Positions 1-9,057 are shown, numbered from the stretch's first letter. The stretch: 64,000 nucleotides of DNA from Planctomycetota bacterium (GCA_028289345.1 JANQQL010000042.1:124001-188000); one strand, 5' to 3'. A program made the numbers and translations. Notes: generated by a model not told the origin, from the sequence alone.

Positions 1-1
1 C

Positions 2-508
2 CTTCCGGAATGGTCGGACGCGGCCCAATCCATGGAAGCCTTGCAGGCCATGGTCACGGCGCTCAGGAATCTGCGAGCTCGCAACGACGTGCCCGAGCGC
101 AAAGAGGTGAACGCTTTGCTCAAGCTCCCCGACGCTTCGTTGACGGCCACGGTCGAAGAGGCACGGTCCTGGTTCCAGCGGCTATCCCGCGCCAAGTTGG
201 ATGCCTACGCCGTGGACGTGACGCGGCCGGACGGCAGCGACGCCGATGTGGTTCCGGTGGCCCCCTTCGGCACGGCGGAGGTCTACCTTCCCCTCGAAGG
301 CCTGATTGACAAGGAAGCACGCGCTGCCGACTGCCGCCGCAAGATCGAGAAGCTCGATCAGCGCATCAGCCAATTGGCCAAGCGCCTGGACAACGAGAAC
401 TTCGTGAAGAACGCTCCGGAAGCGGTCGTGCAGAAGGAGCGCGACAAGCTCAACGGCTGGGAGGAGGAGCGCTCCGGCTTGCAGCGAATGCTGGAGCAGC
501 TCTCCTGA
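2..508 (+). CDS. valS: Valyl-tRNA synthetase, C-terminal fragment (5' truncated by window)
   Basis: The reading frame is open from base 2 and enters from outside the window, so only about 168 C-terminal residues are present. ValRS charges tRNA-Val in the cytoplasm. The visible part covers the end of the anticodon-binding domain (a helix with LRARNDVPERKEV) and the C-terminal coiled-coil arm typical of ValRS, which contacts tRNA: a charged helix, the family motif FVKNAPEAVVQKERDKL, and a second helix ending at the stop. The motif and the coiled-coil layout make the assignment firm. It converges with the next gene, 15 nt away, and a hairpin spans the junction. Confidence 0.93.
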   Translation, partial: LPEWSDAAQSMEALQAMVTALRNLRARNDVPERKEVNALLKLPDASLTATVEEARSWFQRLSRAKLDAYAVDVTRPDGSDADVVPVAPFGTAEVYLPLEGLIDKEARAADCRRKIEKLDQRISQLAKRLDNENFVKNAPEAVVQKERDKLNGWEEERSGLQRMLEQLS

Positions 509-513
509 CCAGC

Positions 514-536
514 GAAGCGCGGTTCAGCGCTTCTTC
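514..536 (+). terminator. Intrinsic-terminator-like hairpin after valS
   Basis: GAAGCGC (514-520) pairs perfectly with GCGCTTC (527-533) across a 6-nt loop, followed by a pyrimidine stretch (TTCTTG). It starts 6 nt after the valS stop. Its distal half lies inside the last codons of the convergent gene (stop at 524-526), so the same bases serve as terminator and C-terminal coding sequence. Confidence 0.5.
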
Positions 537-2320
537 TTGCCGTCGTCTTCGGCGGGCGGGTCGATCGGCTCGAACGCGCCCGGCGGGAACTGCAGGTTCA
601 GATTCAGCTGCGGATGGCGGCTGGCGGAGCCGGCGCGCACCGAGAACTGAATCGTGGCCAGGTCGTTGGGACCGGGGTCGGCTCCCAGGGCGCTTCCTGC
701 CGCGGCCGTGCCATTGACCTCGTTGGCGCCGCCTCCGGCGATGTAGCTCATGTGAGTGGCGTGGGGTCGCACCTCTTCGACATTCGCGGGCACCCAGGCC
801 ACGTCGTCGCCGGCTTCGTTCTTGATGATCAGGATGTCCTGGTCCGTGGGCACGTCCAGAGGATCGATGCGAGGAGTCCTCACGGCGCCGATCTTCTCCA
901 GCTCGCGCTGCACTTCTGCCTGCTCGGCGAGTTCGCGCTTCTCGGCGTCGGAAAGAACCTTGGGCTTCTCTTCCTTCTTGTCCTCGCCGCCACTCTTTCC
1001 GGCGTTCTTGCGCGCTTCTTTCTGCTCTTTGCTCTCGCCCTTGCCCTTGAAGTAGAAGGCATAGGAACCGGCCGGGAGATCCGGATCAACGATCCGACTG
1101 GACGTGGTCAAGATGCCCAGCGGCACCGGCTCTTCCACGCTGCGCTTGACCAGGTTGCCCCACTTGGTGGGCAGCTTGTCGACCTTGGTGAACGCCAGGT
1201 AGGAGGTCCCGCGGATCACATTGTCCCGCGGATCCTGGTAGTGGACGATCTGAGCTGCGATCGCTTCGTTGCTCATGTCCAGCTTGTCACGGAAGTCGCC
1301 AGACAGGAGGGTGAGCTCGCGCTTCATGGCGTCGTTGAGCTGATCCATTCCCGGCAATGCCGACATGACGGTCCGGAACCCGACGGCTTCCATCGCATTT
1401 CGCGGGGAAGTTCCCCAGCGCACCAGCAGATTGTTCTGCAGCGCGGTTCCGTGGCAGCTTCCGCCTCGCACCACTTTGTCATCCGAGGCGTATTCGAAGC
1501 GGAAGGTCTTGCGACCTCGTCCGCGGATCTTCTCTTCCAGCGGTTCGTAGCCCGTGTAGGGCAGGAACTCGGAGCTGGTCCATTCGCCGACATTGCCGCA
1601 CAGATCGAACACACCGTCCTTCGAGACGTCTTCTTTCCAGTGCCCCACGACCCAGGGAGAAATGCCGTCCTGACCCTGCCGACTGTTGTAGGTGTTGGCA
1701 CACTTGGAGCGATCCCAGGCGTCCCAGCCCTTGCCGTCCCACGGGTAGTACTGGTCCTTCTTCAAGCCGCGGCGAGCGACGTACTCCCACTCCACTTCCG
1801 TCGGCAAGCGCTTGCCGAGCCAGCGGGCACAGCGAGCGGCTTCGTACCAACTGATGCCGCGCACCGGGTGTTGCTCTTTGCCCGGCGGAAGACCTTCCAC
1901 TTTCTTTCCGGCGTTCCAGTAAGACCAGTTCAGTTCGACCAGGTCCTGACTGGGTGGGAGGTTCTTGGCGTCCAGGTAAGTCTGAAACTGCTGGTTGGTG
2001 ACTTCGTAGATGTCGACCAGCAAATCGCCCACGGTTTCGTCGTGGTCCGGGTACATGGCGGTGAGCTTGTCGTACATCTGGGCGGTGTCGGGAGAGAACA
2101 GCTTCTGCAGTTCCTTCTTGGTCAAGCCCATCCGGAACGTGCCGCGTCCGATCATCACCATGTTCTTCGGGATTTCTCCCGTGGTCTCGCCTCCGGTGTG
2201 GGTGCGAACGGAAAGGGAGACACCCACGGGCCCGGGAGCCGCCCGTCCGGTGACGGCCGGCAGAAAGGCGAGAAGAGATACGGACACGAGGGGGAAGACA
2301 TGCGTACGCCGAGGCAGCAT
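524..2320 (-). CDS. Secreted FGE-sulfatase (SUMF1-like) domain protein with long C-terminal extension
   Basis: I start at the ATG at 2318-2320 because it is preceded by GGGAG and begins a clear signal peptide (MLPRRTH, then a hydrophobic stretch to about residue 28). A longer reading frame to 2416 has no such features. Residues about 55-320 carry the formylglycine-generating-enzyme fold: GRGTFRMG, EVTNQQFQTYL, the block HPVRGISWYEAARCARWLG followed by KRLPTEVEWEY, the signature CGNVGEW, then VVRGGSC and VGFR. I do not see the paired active-site cysteines of true FGE, so sulfatase activation is not claimed; many bacterial members are structural or have other oxidase roles. The last 270 residues are unlike the family and include a Lys/Glu-rich linker. 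A TATATT at 2425-2430 (minus strand) is a possible -10 element about 100 nt upstream of the start. Confidence 0.85.
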   Translation of the reverse strand: MLPRRTHVFPLVSVSLLAFLPAVTGRAAPGPVGVSLSVRTHTGGETTGEIPKNMVMIGRGTFRMGLTKKELQKLFSPDTAQMYDKLTAMYPDHDETVGDLLVDIYEVTNQQFQTYLDAKNLPPSQDLVELNWSYWNAGKKVEGLPPGKEQHPVRGISWYEAARCARWLGKRLPTEVEWEYVARRGLKKDQYYPWDGKGWDAWDRSKCANTYNSRQGQDGISPWVVGHWKEDVSKDGVFDLCGNVGEWTSSEFLPYTGYEPLEEKIRGRGRKTFRFEYASDDKVVRGGSCHGTALQNNLLVRWGTSPRNAMEAVGFRTVMSALPGMDQLNDAMKRELTLLSGDFRDKLDMSNEAIAAQIVHYQDPRDNVIRGTSYLAFTKVDKLPTKWGNLVKRSVEEPVPLGILTTSSRIVDPDLPAGSYAFYFKGKGESKEQKEARKNAGKSGGEDKKEEKPKVLSDAEKRELAEQAEVQRELEKIGAVRTPRIDPLDVPTDQDILIIKNEAGDDVAWVPANVEEVRPHATHMSYIAGGGANEVNGTAAAGSALGADPGPNDLATIQFSVRAGSASRHPQLNLNLQFPPGAFEPIDPPAEDDGKKKR

Positions 2321-2790
2321 TCGGAGACTCCCGAATCTGAGATTTCGTTCGCAGAACAAGAGAGAAGGATCGTGTTGACTGGGGCGCCCAAGATCCCGCC
2401 AGGGAAGACCCGGCAAACTCGCGGAATATAGAGCGCCGTTCCAAAGGGCGAAAGTACGTTGGTGCCCTAGGACAGATAGCTTCTGTCTCCGCGGGGTTCG
2501 CTGCAGCGACCGAGACGTCTGGTCTATCGGCGGGGCCCGAGTGGGTAACAGCCTTGGTCCCGCACTCGGAATCTGCCAACTTGATCGGAAAGCGCCCTGG
2601 TTGCGAACAGCGTCCTCCCCGGACGAAGCTCAGAGGGAAAGAGTTCCTTCCGTTCTTTGCCAAGCCGGTGAAAGGGCGCCCCGAGGTCTTGCGCCGCGCG
2701 CGCTGGTTTCGGTCGCGGCTCGGTGACGATGGCGGTGAAAAAGTTATGGATAAGCAGGAGCCGTCAGAGAACGGTGGAAGAAAGGCCGGC
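2321..2790. other. Divergent intergenic region
   Basis: About 470 bases separate the minus-strand FGE-like gene from the plus-strand pseudouridine synthase. The only suggestive element is TATATT on the minus strand (2430 to 2425), a possible -10 box without a good -35. Reading frames here look like neither neighbour and have no recognisable product. I see no RNA gene or repeat. Confidence 0.5.
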
Positions 2791-3780
2791 ATGACTTCGC
2801 CCGAAACAGATTCTTCCGTCCATCGCTTCACCGCGCCTGAGGACGCGGTCGGCGATCGGCTGGACCGATTCCTCGGCCGCCAACTCTACCCGTCCTATTC
2901 CCGGTCTTACCTCTCCCAGCTCATTCGCGATGGACGAGTGTTGGTGAACCAGCAGATGGTGGATCGGCCCTCTCACCGTTTGGAACTCGATGACCAGATC
3001 GAAGCGACGTTGGGGCCGCCGCCCTCCCAGACTCCCCAAGCGGAGGACCTGCCGCTGAACGTGATCTACGAGGACCAAGACTTGGTGGTCATCAACAAGC
3101 CGGCGGGATTGCTGGTGCATCCGGTCGGGCCTTATCAGGGGGGCACGCTGGTGAACGCTCTGCTCCATCACTACCCGGAGATCGAGACCGTGGGGGTGGT
3201 TCACCGTCCGGGGATCGTTCACCGACTGGATCGATTGACCAGCGGAGTCATGGTGGTCGCGCGGAGCAACCGCGCTCGGTCCGGGTTGGTCGGCCAATTC
3301 AAAGAACGTTTGGTCAAGAAGGAGTACCGGGCGATCGTGGTCGGAAAGATGTCTCTGATCTCGGACTACATCGATTTGCCGATTGGCACCGACCCGAAGC
3401 ATCACGAGCGGATGCGCATCGACTTGACCGAGGGCAAGCCGGCATCGACGTTCTACGAGGTCGAAGAGCGCTTTCCGGGGTTCACGGCAGTCAAAGCGTT
3501 TCCGCTTTCCGGGAGGACTCATCAGATTCGCATCCATCTCGCGCAGCTCGGTCACCCGGTGGTGATGGACCCCATCTACGGCAAGTCCGTGGGCACTGCC
3601 TACACCAGATTTCGGCAGAAGCGTGAGAAGGAAGGAAAGCGCGTGCCGTCGATTCGCCGCCAAGCGCTGCATGCCCATCGACTGCGATTCGTGCACCCGG
3701 TCGACGGTCGCACGATGGAGTGGGAATCGCCGATCCCGGCGGACATCGAGGAACTTGGTGCGGCGCTCCGAGAGGACTGA
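2791..3780 (+). CDS. rluD: RluA/RluD-family 23S rRNA pseudouridine synthase
   Basis: The enzyme isomerises uridine to pseudouridine in structured RNA, most likely 23S rRNA. From the ATG at 2791 the protein is 329 residues, normal for RluD. An S4 RNA-binding domain lies at about residues 20-75, followed by the catalytic domain with VVINKPAGLLVHP (about 99-111), the catalytic HRLDRLTSG (Asp147) and SGRTHQIRIHLAQLGHPV near the C terminus. The start is chosen because GGAAGAAAGG sits 5 nt upstream; an ATG at 2746 is in frame but has a weaker site. RluD, RluC and RluA share these motifs, so the exact rRNA target is inferred. The gene overlaps nothing and is followed 23 nt later by a membrane protein on the same strand. 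Confidence 0.87.
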   Translation: MTSPETDSSVHRFTAPEDAVGDRLDRFLGRQLYPSYSRSYLSQLIRDGRVLVNQQMVDRPSHRLELDDQIEATLGPPPSQTPQAEDLPLNVIYEDQDLVVINKPAGLLVHPVGPYQGGTLVNALLHHYPEIETVGVVHRPGIVHRLDRLTSGVMVVARSNRARSGLVGQFKERLVKKEYRAIVVGKMSLISDYIDLPIGTDPKHHERMRIDLTEGKPASTFYEVEERFPGFTAVKAFPLSGRTHQIRIHLAQLGHPVVMDPIYGKSVGTAYTRFRQKREKEGKRVPSIRRQALHAHRLRFVHPVDGRTMEWESPIPADIEELGAALRED

Positions 3781-3803
3781 TTCGGGGTACGGTCATCGAC
3801 GCC

Positions 3804-5456
3804 ATGAAGCACTCGGAGGAAATGGGAAACTTCGCGCCGCGCTGCCGCTCATGGTCGGCTGCCGATGCACTGTTGGCGGTTCTTCCTGCAGTCACCGGTC
3901 TTGTCCTCTGGGCTCCCGTGCTCGAGCAAGGCTTGTCTTTGGGGGACGAAGGCTGGCTGATCAGCGGTGCCTCCCGCATCGTCGAAGGCGAAGTGCTCTA
4001 TCGGGATGTGTTTCGCAGCTACGGACCGGGGATCTTCCATAGCTGTGCCTGGCTGTTGCGAGGCTTCGGGGAAGACGTCTTGGTGGCGCGCTGGGGTTGG
4101 CTCGGACTGCTTGCTTCGTTGGCGGGTTTGAGTTTCCTGGTGGCTCGCCGCTTGTTACCGCGAGGAAGTGCGGTGATGGTGGCGCTGATTCCGGTGGTGA
4201 TTCGAGCTCCGTATTACAAGGCCTTCGTGCCGTTGTCGTTGGTGGCCGGTCTCGCCTTGGTGTTCCCATTGATTCGCGAGCGCTTGCGAAGGAGCACTTG
4301 CTGGTGGGTCGGCGCTGGGATTGGTGCGCTGGCGATGTTTCGCCAGGAGGTCGCGGCCTATTCTCTGTTGATCGGGTTGGCCAGTCTGGCGCTGGCAAGG
4401 CTGGCGCCGAATTCCCCAGACTCGTCGCGTCCCCGGCTCGTGTCCACCGCGCTGTCGCTGTTCGGTGGTGTTGCGCTGGTCTGGGTGCCGTTCCTGGTCT
4501 GGTTGACGATCGATGGAGCGTTGTTGCCCGCGCTTCAGCAACTCACCACGGCGGGGGTGCGGGGCAACGTGCAGATGACGCTGCCGTTCCCCGAGTTCAC
4601 TCGGATTTGGCGAGGCCCCGAGCGATTGGAGAGCTCTGCGCTCTACTTCCCGACCGCGGCGGTTCTTGGGGCAGTGGCCGTGACCGCGACTTCTTGGTTG
4701 CGCCGACAGTGGGGGGAGCGGGAGCTTTGTCTGCTGCAGTGGCTCGCGATGGGGTTGCTCGCTCACTCGGTGTTCTTGGTGCGCCCGGACTATTCCCACG
4801 CCATACAAGTCTTCGTGTTGTCGGGAATGTTGATGGCGGTTTCGATTCACGCCCTGTGGGGCACGGTTGGATCGCGACTCCGACGGGTGCTGGGAAAGCT
4901 TCTCGCGGTGGGATTGAGCTTGTGGCTGCTGGCCTTTTTTCCTCACGCCTTCGAAAAGAAGGTCCGCCCGCCGTATGGGCGAATGAAGAATGCCGTGGCT
5001 CTGGAAGAGCCGCGAGCGTCGGTGCGGCTTCCTCCTCGAAGCGCGAAAACCTTGCGCACGGTGCTGGAAGAGATTCGCGCCAGTTCTGCCGATGGCGAGC
5101 CCATCCTGGTCGGCCCTCATCTTTCCATGTTGCACTTCTTGGCGGATCGGCCTCATCCGACTCCCTACGACAATCTACTGCCGGGCTTCTTGGGACCGGG
5201 CGTCGAGCAATCCTTGGTCGAGTCTCTGTCCGCGGTGAATCTTGTCGTCATCAACCACAAGGCGTGGGACGGGCGCGAGGAACAGCGATTCTTGAACTAC
5301 GCTCTCGACTTTGCCGCGGCGCTTTACCGTGACTTCGAGTCCCACCGAAAGCTCGAAGACTACGAGTTCTTCCTGCGTCGTGGCCACACGCCGGTCGACT
5401 CGTCGTCCCCGGCCCGCCCGAAGAAAGAACGCCGGCGCAAGCGTTCGGGAAACTGA
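3804..5456 (+). CDS. Polytopic membrane protein, GT-C (GT39/ArnT-like) glycosyltransferase candidate
   Basis: 550 residues with about ten hydrophobic segments. After the first membrane helix there is a loop LSLGDEGWLISGASRIVEG, then YRDVFRSYGPG. An acidic DEG motif in the first extracytoplasmic loop followed by an aromatic-rich YRD..YGPG segment is the layout of GT-C enzymes that take sugar from polyprenyl-phosphate donors. The C-terminal 150 residues form a soluble domain (VGPHLSMLHFLADRPH and following). The acceptor is unknown. The start is the ATG at 3804, just upstream of the first helix. The stop abuts the stop of the convergent kinase gene with no spacer (TGATCA at 5454-5459). Family assignment is moderate, because only motif layout supports it. 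Confidence 0.65.
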   Translation: MKHSEEMGNFAPRCRSWSAADALLAVLPAVTGLVLWAPVLEQGLSLGDEGWLISGASRIVEGEVLYRDVFRSYGPGIFHSCAWLLRGFGEDVLVARWGWLGLLASLAGLSFLVARRLLPRGSAVMVALIPVVIRAPYYKAFVPLSLVAGLALVFPLIRERLRRSTCWWVGAGIGALAMFRQEVAAYSLLIGLASLALARLAPNSPDSSRPRLVSTALSLFGGVALVWVPFLVWLTIDGALLPALQQLTTAGVRGNVQMTLPFPEFTRIWRGPERLESSALYFPTAAVLGAVAVTATSWLRRQWGERELCLLQWLAMGLLAHSVFLVRPDYSHAIQVFVLSGMLMAVSIHALWGTVGSRLRRVLGKLLAVGLSLWLLAFFPHAFEKKVRPPYGRMKNAVALEEPRASVRLPPRSAKTLRTVLEEIRASSADGEPILVGPHLSMLHFLADRPHPTPYDNLLPGFLGPGVEQSLVESLSAVNLVVINHKAWDGREEQRFLNYALDFAAALYRDFESHRKLEDYEFFLRRGHTPVDSSSPARPKKERRRKRSGN

Positions 5457-8051
5457 TCAATCGGCGGAGTCGATGGGCCGCATGGCTCGGAAGCCCACGC
5501 TGTTCCCGGATCCCTCCGGAGTTCGGTTGTAGCGGTTGGCACAGCGGGCATCGCTCACCATGCTTTGAAAGTCCGCCCCACGAATCGCACGGTGGGGAGG
5601 CTCGGCGCGCATGGCCATGCCGAACGGGTTGTTGCGTTCGTGTCCCAAGCCTTCGACGTAGGGCCGGAACAAGTCCTCGGTCCATTCGCGGACGTTGCCA
5701 AGAATCTCGACGAACCCGAACGGATTCGGGCGGCGTAGCCCTACCCGTTCGTGAATGCCCGCGCCGTCGTCCAACCAAGTCTCGTACAAGGTCGCGTTGG
5801 GAAAGTTTCCTTTGAAGGTTCGGTCGGCGATGTTGACCGCTTCGCGCAGGGATTCCTTGGCGCTGCCGGTCCAAAAAGGAGTCGTCGTTCCCGCGCGGGC
5901 GGCGTACTCCCACTGCTCTTCGGTCGGCAGGGCAAGTCCGATCTGCTTCAGGACTTGCCGGCACTCGTACCAGGTGACGTTGTCGACGGGATGCAGGGCC
6001 CAGTCCAGGTGATCCCGGCCATAGTCACTGGGGTTGGCGCCCGTCAGACGCTTCCATTGGCCTTGGGTGAACTCGTACTTGGCGAGAAAGAACGGTTCGA
6101 CCGTGCGTTCGGTGGGAGGTCGCTCGGTGTGATAGGAGTCGGGATCGTAGCCCGGCGCGTCGCGGTCGTGTCCCTGGGAGCCCATCCAGAAGGTGCCGCC
6201 AGGGACCAGGATGAGCACGACGCCGGTTTCGCCGGTGAACTCGACCGTCTCCGTGAGGGGGTCGCGCTCCGGCACGTCTCCGCTTTCCAGGTGAGCGAAC
6301 TCCCAGAGGCCGGAACTTGGGTCCGGACCGATGGGAACCAGACCGATTTGGGCTTCCATCTCCAAGCCCTGATAGTGAGGGCTGTCGTAGATCTGGAAGA
6401 GAGCGTCGTCCCAATCCACTTCGTAGTCTTCCACGCTGCGGGCCCAAAGCGTTTTTGCGGTCTCGAGCCGCCGTTTGACGCTGGCCAGGGTGCCGGACTC
6501 GGCGTCCGCGAAGGCTTGGAACTCCGCCACCAGGCTCTCCAGGGTCTCGGTCCACCAGCGACGCTGCTCGGTGGACAGGGACGGAGAGTCTTCGGAAGTC
6601 AGGCGCTTCAGCGAAGTCTCGTGTTCCGGAACATGACTCAGCAACTCCTCCGCTTCCGCGATCCACTGGAGGTAGGCGGGTTCCAGGCGAGGATGAGCGG
6701 GCCAGAGTTCCTCAGCGGCCGCGTTCAGCTCGCGCAAGGATCTCAGGTCCGAGAGCCGCAGCACGTTGGCTTTCTCTTGATCCGCTTGTTGGCGAGCCGC
6801 CGCCTCTTCGCGGTGGGCGATGGCCAGCTGCTGGTTGGTGCTTTGCAGCTCCCGCTTGGTGCTCCACGTGATGGCGAACAGCACGCTGACGATGAGCAGG
6901 GCCACGAGACCCGTTCCAACCCCGACGAAGGCGGCGGGATGACGCCGCGCCCACTTGCTCAGGCGCCTCCAGGGACCGGGACGCCGCGCGAGGACCGGCT
7001 GCTGGTTCAGCACCCGGCGGAACTCGTCGGCCATCTCTTGCATGGACTGGTATCGATGGGCGCGTTGTTTCTCGAGGCCCTTCATGCAGATGAGAGATAG
7101 GTCGAGGGGAATGCGCGATCGCACGACCCGTGGTTCCGGCGGATCTTCCATCAGGATCTTCTCGATCACTTGATGGGGAGTGTCGCCGGCAAATGCTCGA
7201 GTCAGGGTCAAGGCTTCGTACAACGTCGCGGCCAAGGAAAACACGTCGGTGCGATGATCAATGCCGATGCGCTTGGCCATCGCCTGTTCGGGACTCATGT
7301 ACAAGTAGGTGCCGCTCATCTCTCCCGTATGGGAGATGGAGTCCTGGTCGCTGAACTGGGCCAAGCCGAAGTCCGTGATCTTGGGGCGTCCATCTTCGGT
7401 AATCAGAATGTTGGCCGGCTTCAGGTCCCGGTGAGTGACCCCGGCATCGTGGGCCACTTGCAAGGCTTCCGCAATGCGGAGAAAGAACCGGGTCACCCAC
7501 GTGAGGTAGTCCGACGGCAGCTCTTCGCGACCACGGAGTTCGTTGAGCCGATCGTGGAGGTTGGTGTCCCCCGGCACCAGCTCTTGGACGATGAAGTGAA
7601 TGCCTTCGGCTTCTTCCTTGCCGAGGATCATCACGATGGCCCGATGGCTCAGTCGTCCGGCCGCCTCTGCTTCCCGTTGAAATCGACTGAGGTCACGCTC
7701 GGACGCGGTGAACTCGGGGCGCAGGAACTTGACTGCGACCTTGCGACGGAGTGAGCGCTGCTCGCATTCCCAGACCTCACCCATGCCCCCACGACCCAAG
7801 CGGCGAATCAGGTGGTAGTCCCCGATGACCTTGCCTTCACTCACCAACGCCGCGGTCGAAGCCAGGGATTCGGGGTCGGGCAGTCCTTGCCAATCCCGGT
7901 AGAGCTGACGCAGGTCCTCCTCGAACTCCTGGTGGTCCTCGCAAAACGCATCGAAGTCCGAGGCGTCCGAGTCCGGGGAAGTCGTCTCCCGGTAGGACTG
8001 GAAGAGTTCTCGGGCGGACTCGGAGGGGGAGGAGGAGTCGGAGTCGGTCAT
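5457..8051 (-). CDS. Membrane Ser/Thr protein kinase with extracytoplasmic FGE-sulfatase domain
   Basis: 864 residues. Residues about 77-345 are a Hanks-type kinase: glycine loop LGRGGMGEVW, lysine in VAVKFL (K108), catalytic HRDLKPAN (D209), DFG (227-229) and the activation segment ending in YMSPEQ, all intact. A membrane helix at about 373-396 is followed by a coiled coil (400-450) and a helical region. The C-terminal 250 residues are an FGE-sulfatase domain (VPGGTFWMGS, EFTQGQWKRLTG, LPTEEQWEYAARAG, EILGNVREW, SVGFRAMRP). The domain order places the kinase inside and the FGE module outside the membrane, suggesting an envelope sensor; the signal and targets are unknown. Kinase-FGE fusions are typical of planctomycetes. 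It is convergent with the GT-C gene. Confidence 0.9.
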   Translation of the reverse strand: MTDSDSSSPSESARELFQSYRETTSPDSDASDFDAFCEDHQEFEEDLRQLYRDWQGLPDPESLASTAALVSEGKVIGDYHLIRRLGRGGMGEVWECEQRSLRRKVAVKFLRPEFTASERDLSRFQREAEAAGRLSHRAIVMILGKEEAEGIHFIVQELVPGDTNLHDRLNELRGREELPSDYLTWVTRFFLRIAEALQVAHDAGVTHRDLKPANILITEDGRPKITDFGLAQFSDQDSISHTGEMSGTYLYMSPEQAMAKRIGIDHRTDVFSLAATLYEALTLTRAFAGDTPHQVIEKILMEDPPEPRVVRSRIPLDLSLICMKGLEKQRAHRYQSMQEMADEFRRVLNQQPVLARRPGPWRRLSKWARRHPAAFVGVGTGLVALLIVSVLFAITWSTKRELQSTNQQLAIAHREEAAARQQADQEKANVLRLSDLRSLRELNAAAEELWPAHPRLEPAYLQWIAEAEELLSHVPEHETSLKRLTSEDSPSLSTEQRRWWTETLESLVAEFQAFADAESGTLASVKRRLETAKTLWARSVEDYEVDWDDALFQIYDSPHYQGLEMEAQIGLVPIGPDPSSGLWEFAHLESGDVPERDPLTETVEFTGETGVVLILVPGGTFWMGSQGHDRDAPGYDPDSYHTERPPTERTVEPFFLAKYEFTQGQWKRLTGANPSDYGRDHLDWALHPVDNVTWYECRQVLKQIGLALPTEEQWEYAARAGTTTPFWTGSAKESLREAVNIADRTFKGNFPNATLYETWLDDGAGIHERVGLRRPNPFGFVEILGNVREWTEDLFRPYVEGLGHERNNPFGMAMRAEPPHRAIRGADFQSMVSDARCANRYNRTPEGSGNSVGFRAMRPIDSAD

Positions 8052-8244
8052 GGGGAGGGGGTCGCTGTGCGGTATCCGATCTGTTTGGAGGGCACATTCC
8101 CGGCGCCTGCCGAGGAAAATGATATCCCGAAAGTGGCAGCCATTTTCTGCCGCACGCTTTCCAGAGATTCGACGGTCTCCCTCAGCACTGGGGGATTGGC
8201 CCGCCAGTTCCTCGTTTCGAGACCAAGAATCTCAGGAGCCTGTG

Positions 8245-9057
8245 ATGACTTCCCCCTCCGATTCCCTGGCCGTGCGACTGGGCGTGGTAGCGTTCGGCGC
8301 CACCGTTTACAGCCTGTTCCTTGGCACTTTCGTCTACGCCGCTCTGTTCATCAGCGGCGTCTTCGTCCCCAAGCACATCGATTCTGGAACCGAGGGAAGC
8401 CTGACCTCGTTCTTGCTGATCAACCTGTCGGTGATGAGTGTCTTCGCCATCCAGCACACGATCATGGCACGCCTCGGCTTCAAAAAGTGGTGGACCAAGA
8501 TCGTTCACCCGGCGGTCGAACGCAGCATCTTTGTCCTGGTGACTTGCCTCATCCTGGCGACGTTGTTCTGGCAGTGGCGTCCGTTGTCCCCTGTGGTCTG
8601 GCAGTTTGAGCACCCGCTGGCGGTTTGGGGATTGTGGGGGCTGTGCATCACCGGCTATGGCATCGTATTGGTGTCAACCTTCCTGATCGACCACTTCGAG
8701 CTGTTTGGACTGAAGCAAGCCGTGTTGTGCTTCTTGCAGAAGCCGGCCGTCCCCAAGCCGTTCATGACCCGGGGGTTGTACGCCTACTGCCGCCATCCCC
8801 TCATGCTCGGATTCCTGATCGCTTTCTGGTCGACACCGACCATGACCCAAGGCCATCTGCTGTTCGCCAGCGTCATCACCGCCTACATTTTGGTCGCTTT
8901 GCCGATCGAAGAGCGGACCCTGGTGGCGATCCTGGGAGACGACTACCGCCGCTATCAAAAGGAAGTGCCGAAGCTCCTGCCGTTGGGCCGACGCTGGAAA
9001 ACCCGTGCCCCCGGGGCACCGGTGATCCTGGAAGCGCCCGAGAGTGTTGCTCGCTGA
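8245..9057 (+). CDS. mddA: Methanethiol S-methyltransferase (MddA-like)
   Basis: 270 residues with about five to six membrane helices. MddA uses S-adenosylmethionine to methylate methanethiol to dimethyl sulfide; it belongs to the isoprenylcysteine-methyltransferase/NnrU-like membrane superfamily. Diagnostic stretches that I recall from MddA proteins are present: PKHIDSG and LLINLSVMSVFAIQH with ARLGFKKWWT, VERS, LFWQWRPL, STFLIDHFELFGL, and the C-terminal block RHPLMLGFLIAFWSTPTM followed by IEERTLV and DDYRRYQKEVPKLLP. The start at 8245 has CAGGAG 7 nt upstream. The ECF sigma gene follows after 37 nt and may be cotranscribed. The chief alternative is a generic methyltransferase of the same fold, but the match runs the full length. 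Confidence 0.8.
   Translation: MTSPSDSLAVRLGVVAFGATVYSLFLGTFVYAALFISGVFVPKHIDSGTEGSLTSFLLINLSVMSVFAIQHTIMARLGFKKWWTKIVHPAVERSIFVLVTCLILATLFWQWRPLSPVVWQFEHPLAVWGLWGLCITGYGIVLVSTFLIDHFELFGLKQAVLCFLQKPAVPKPFMTRGLYAYCRHPLMLGFLIAFWSTPTMTQGHLLFASVITAYILVALPIEERTLVAILGDDYRRYQKEVPKLLPLGRRWKTRAPGAPVILEAPESVAR

Noticed and set aside
614..2431. Long plus-strand open frame opposite the FGE-like gene (about 605 residues)
   Set aside because: It mirrors codon bias of the minus-strand gene, has no motif, and the FGE protein has a signal peptide, domain and ribosome-binding site on the other strand.
4155..5156. Minus-strand open frame inside the GT-C-like gene
   Set aside because: It is rich in Arg, Gln and His like a shadow of a hydrophobic gene, and lies within a convincing membrane protein.
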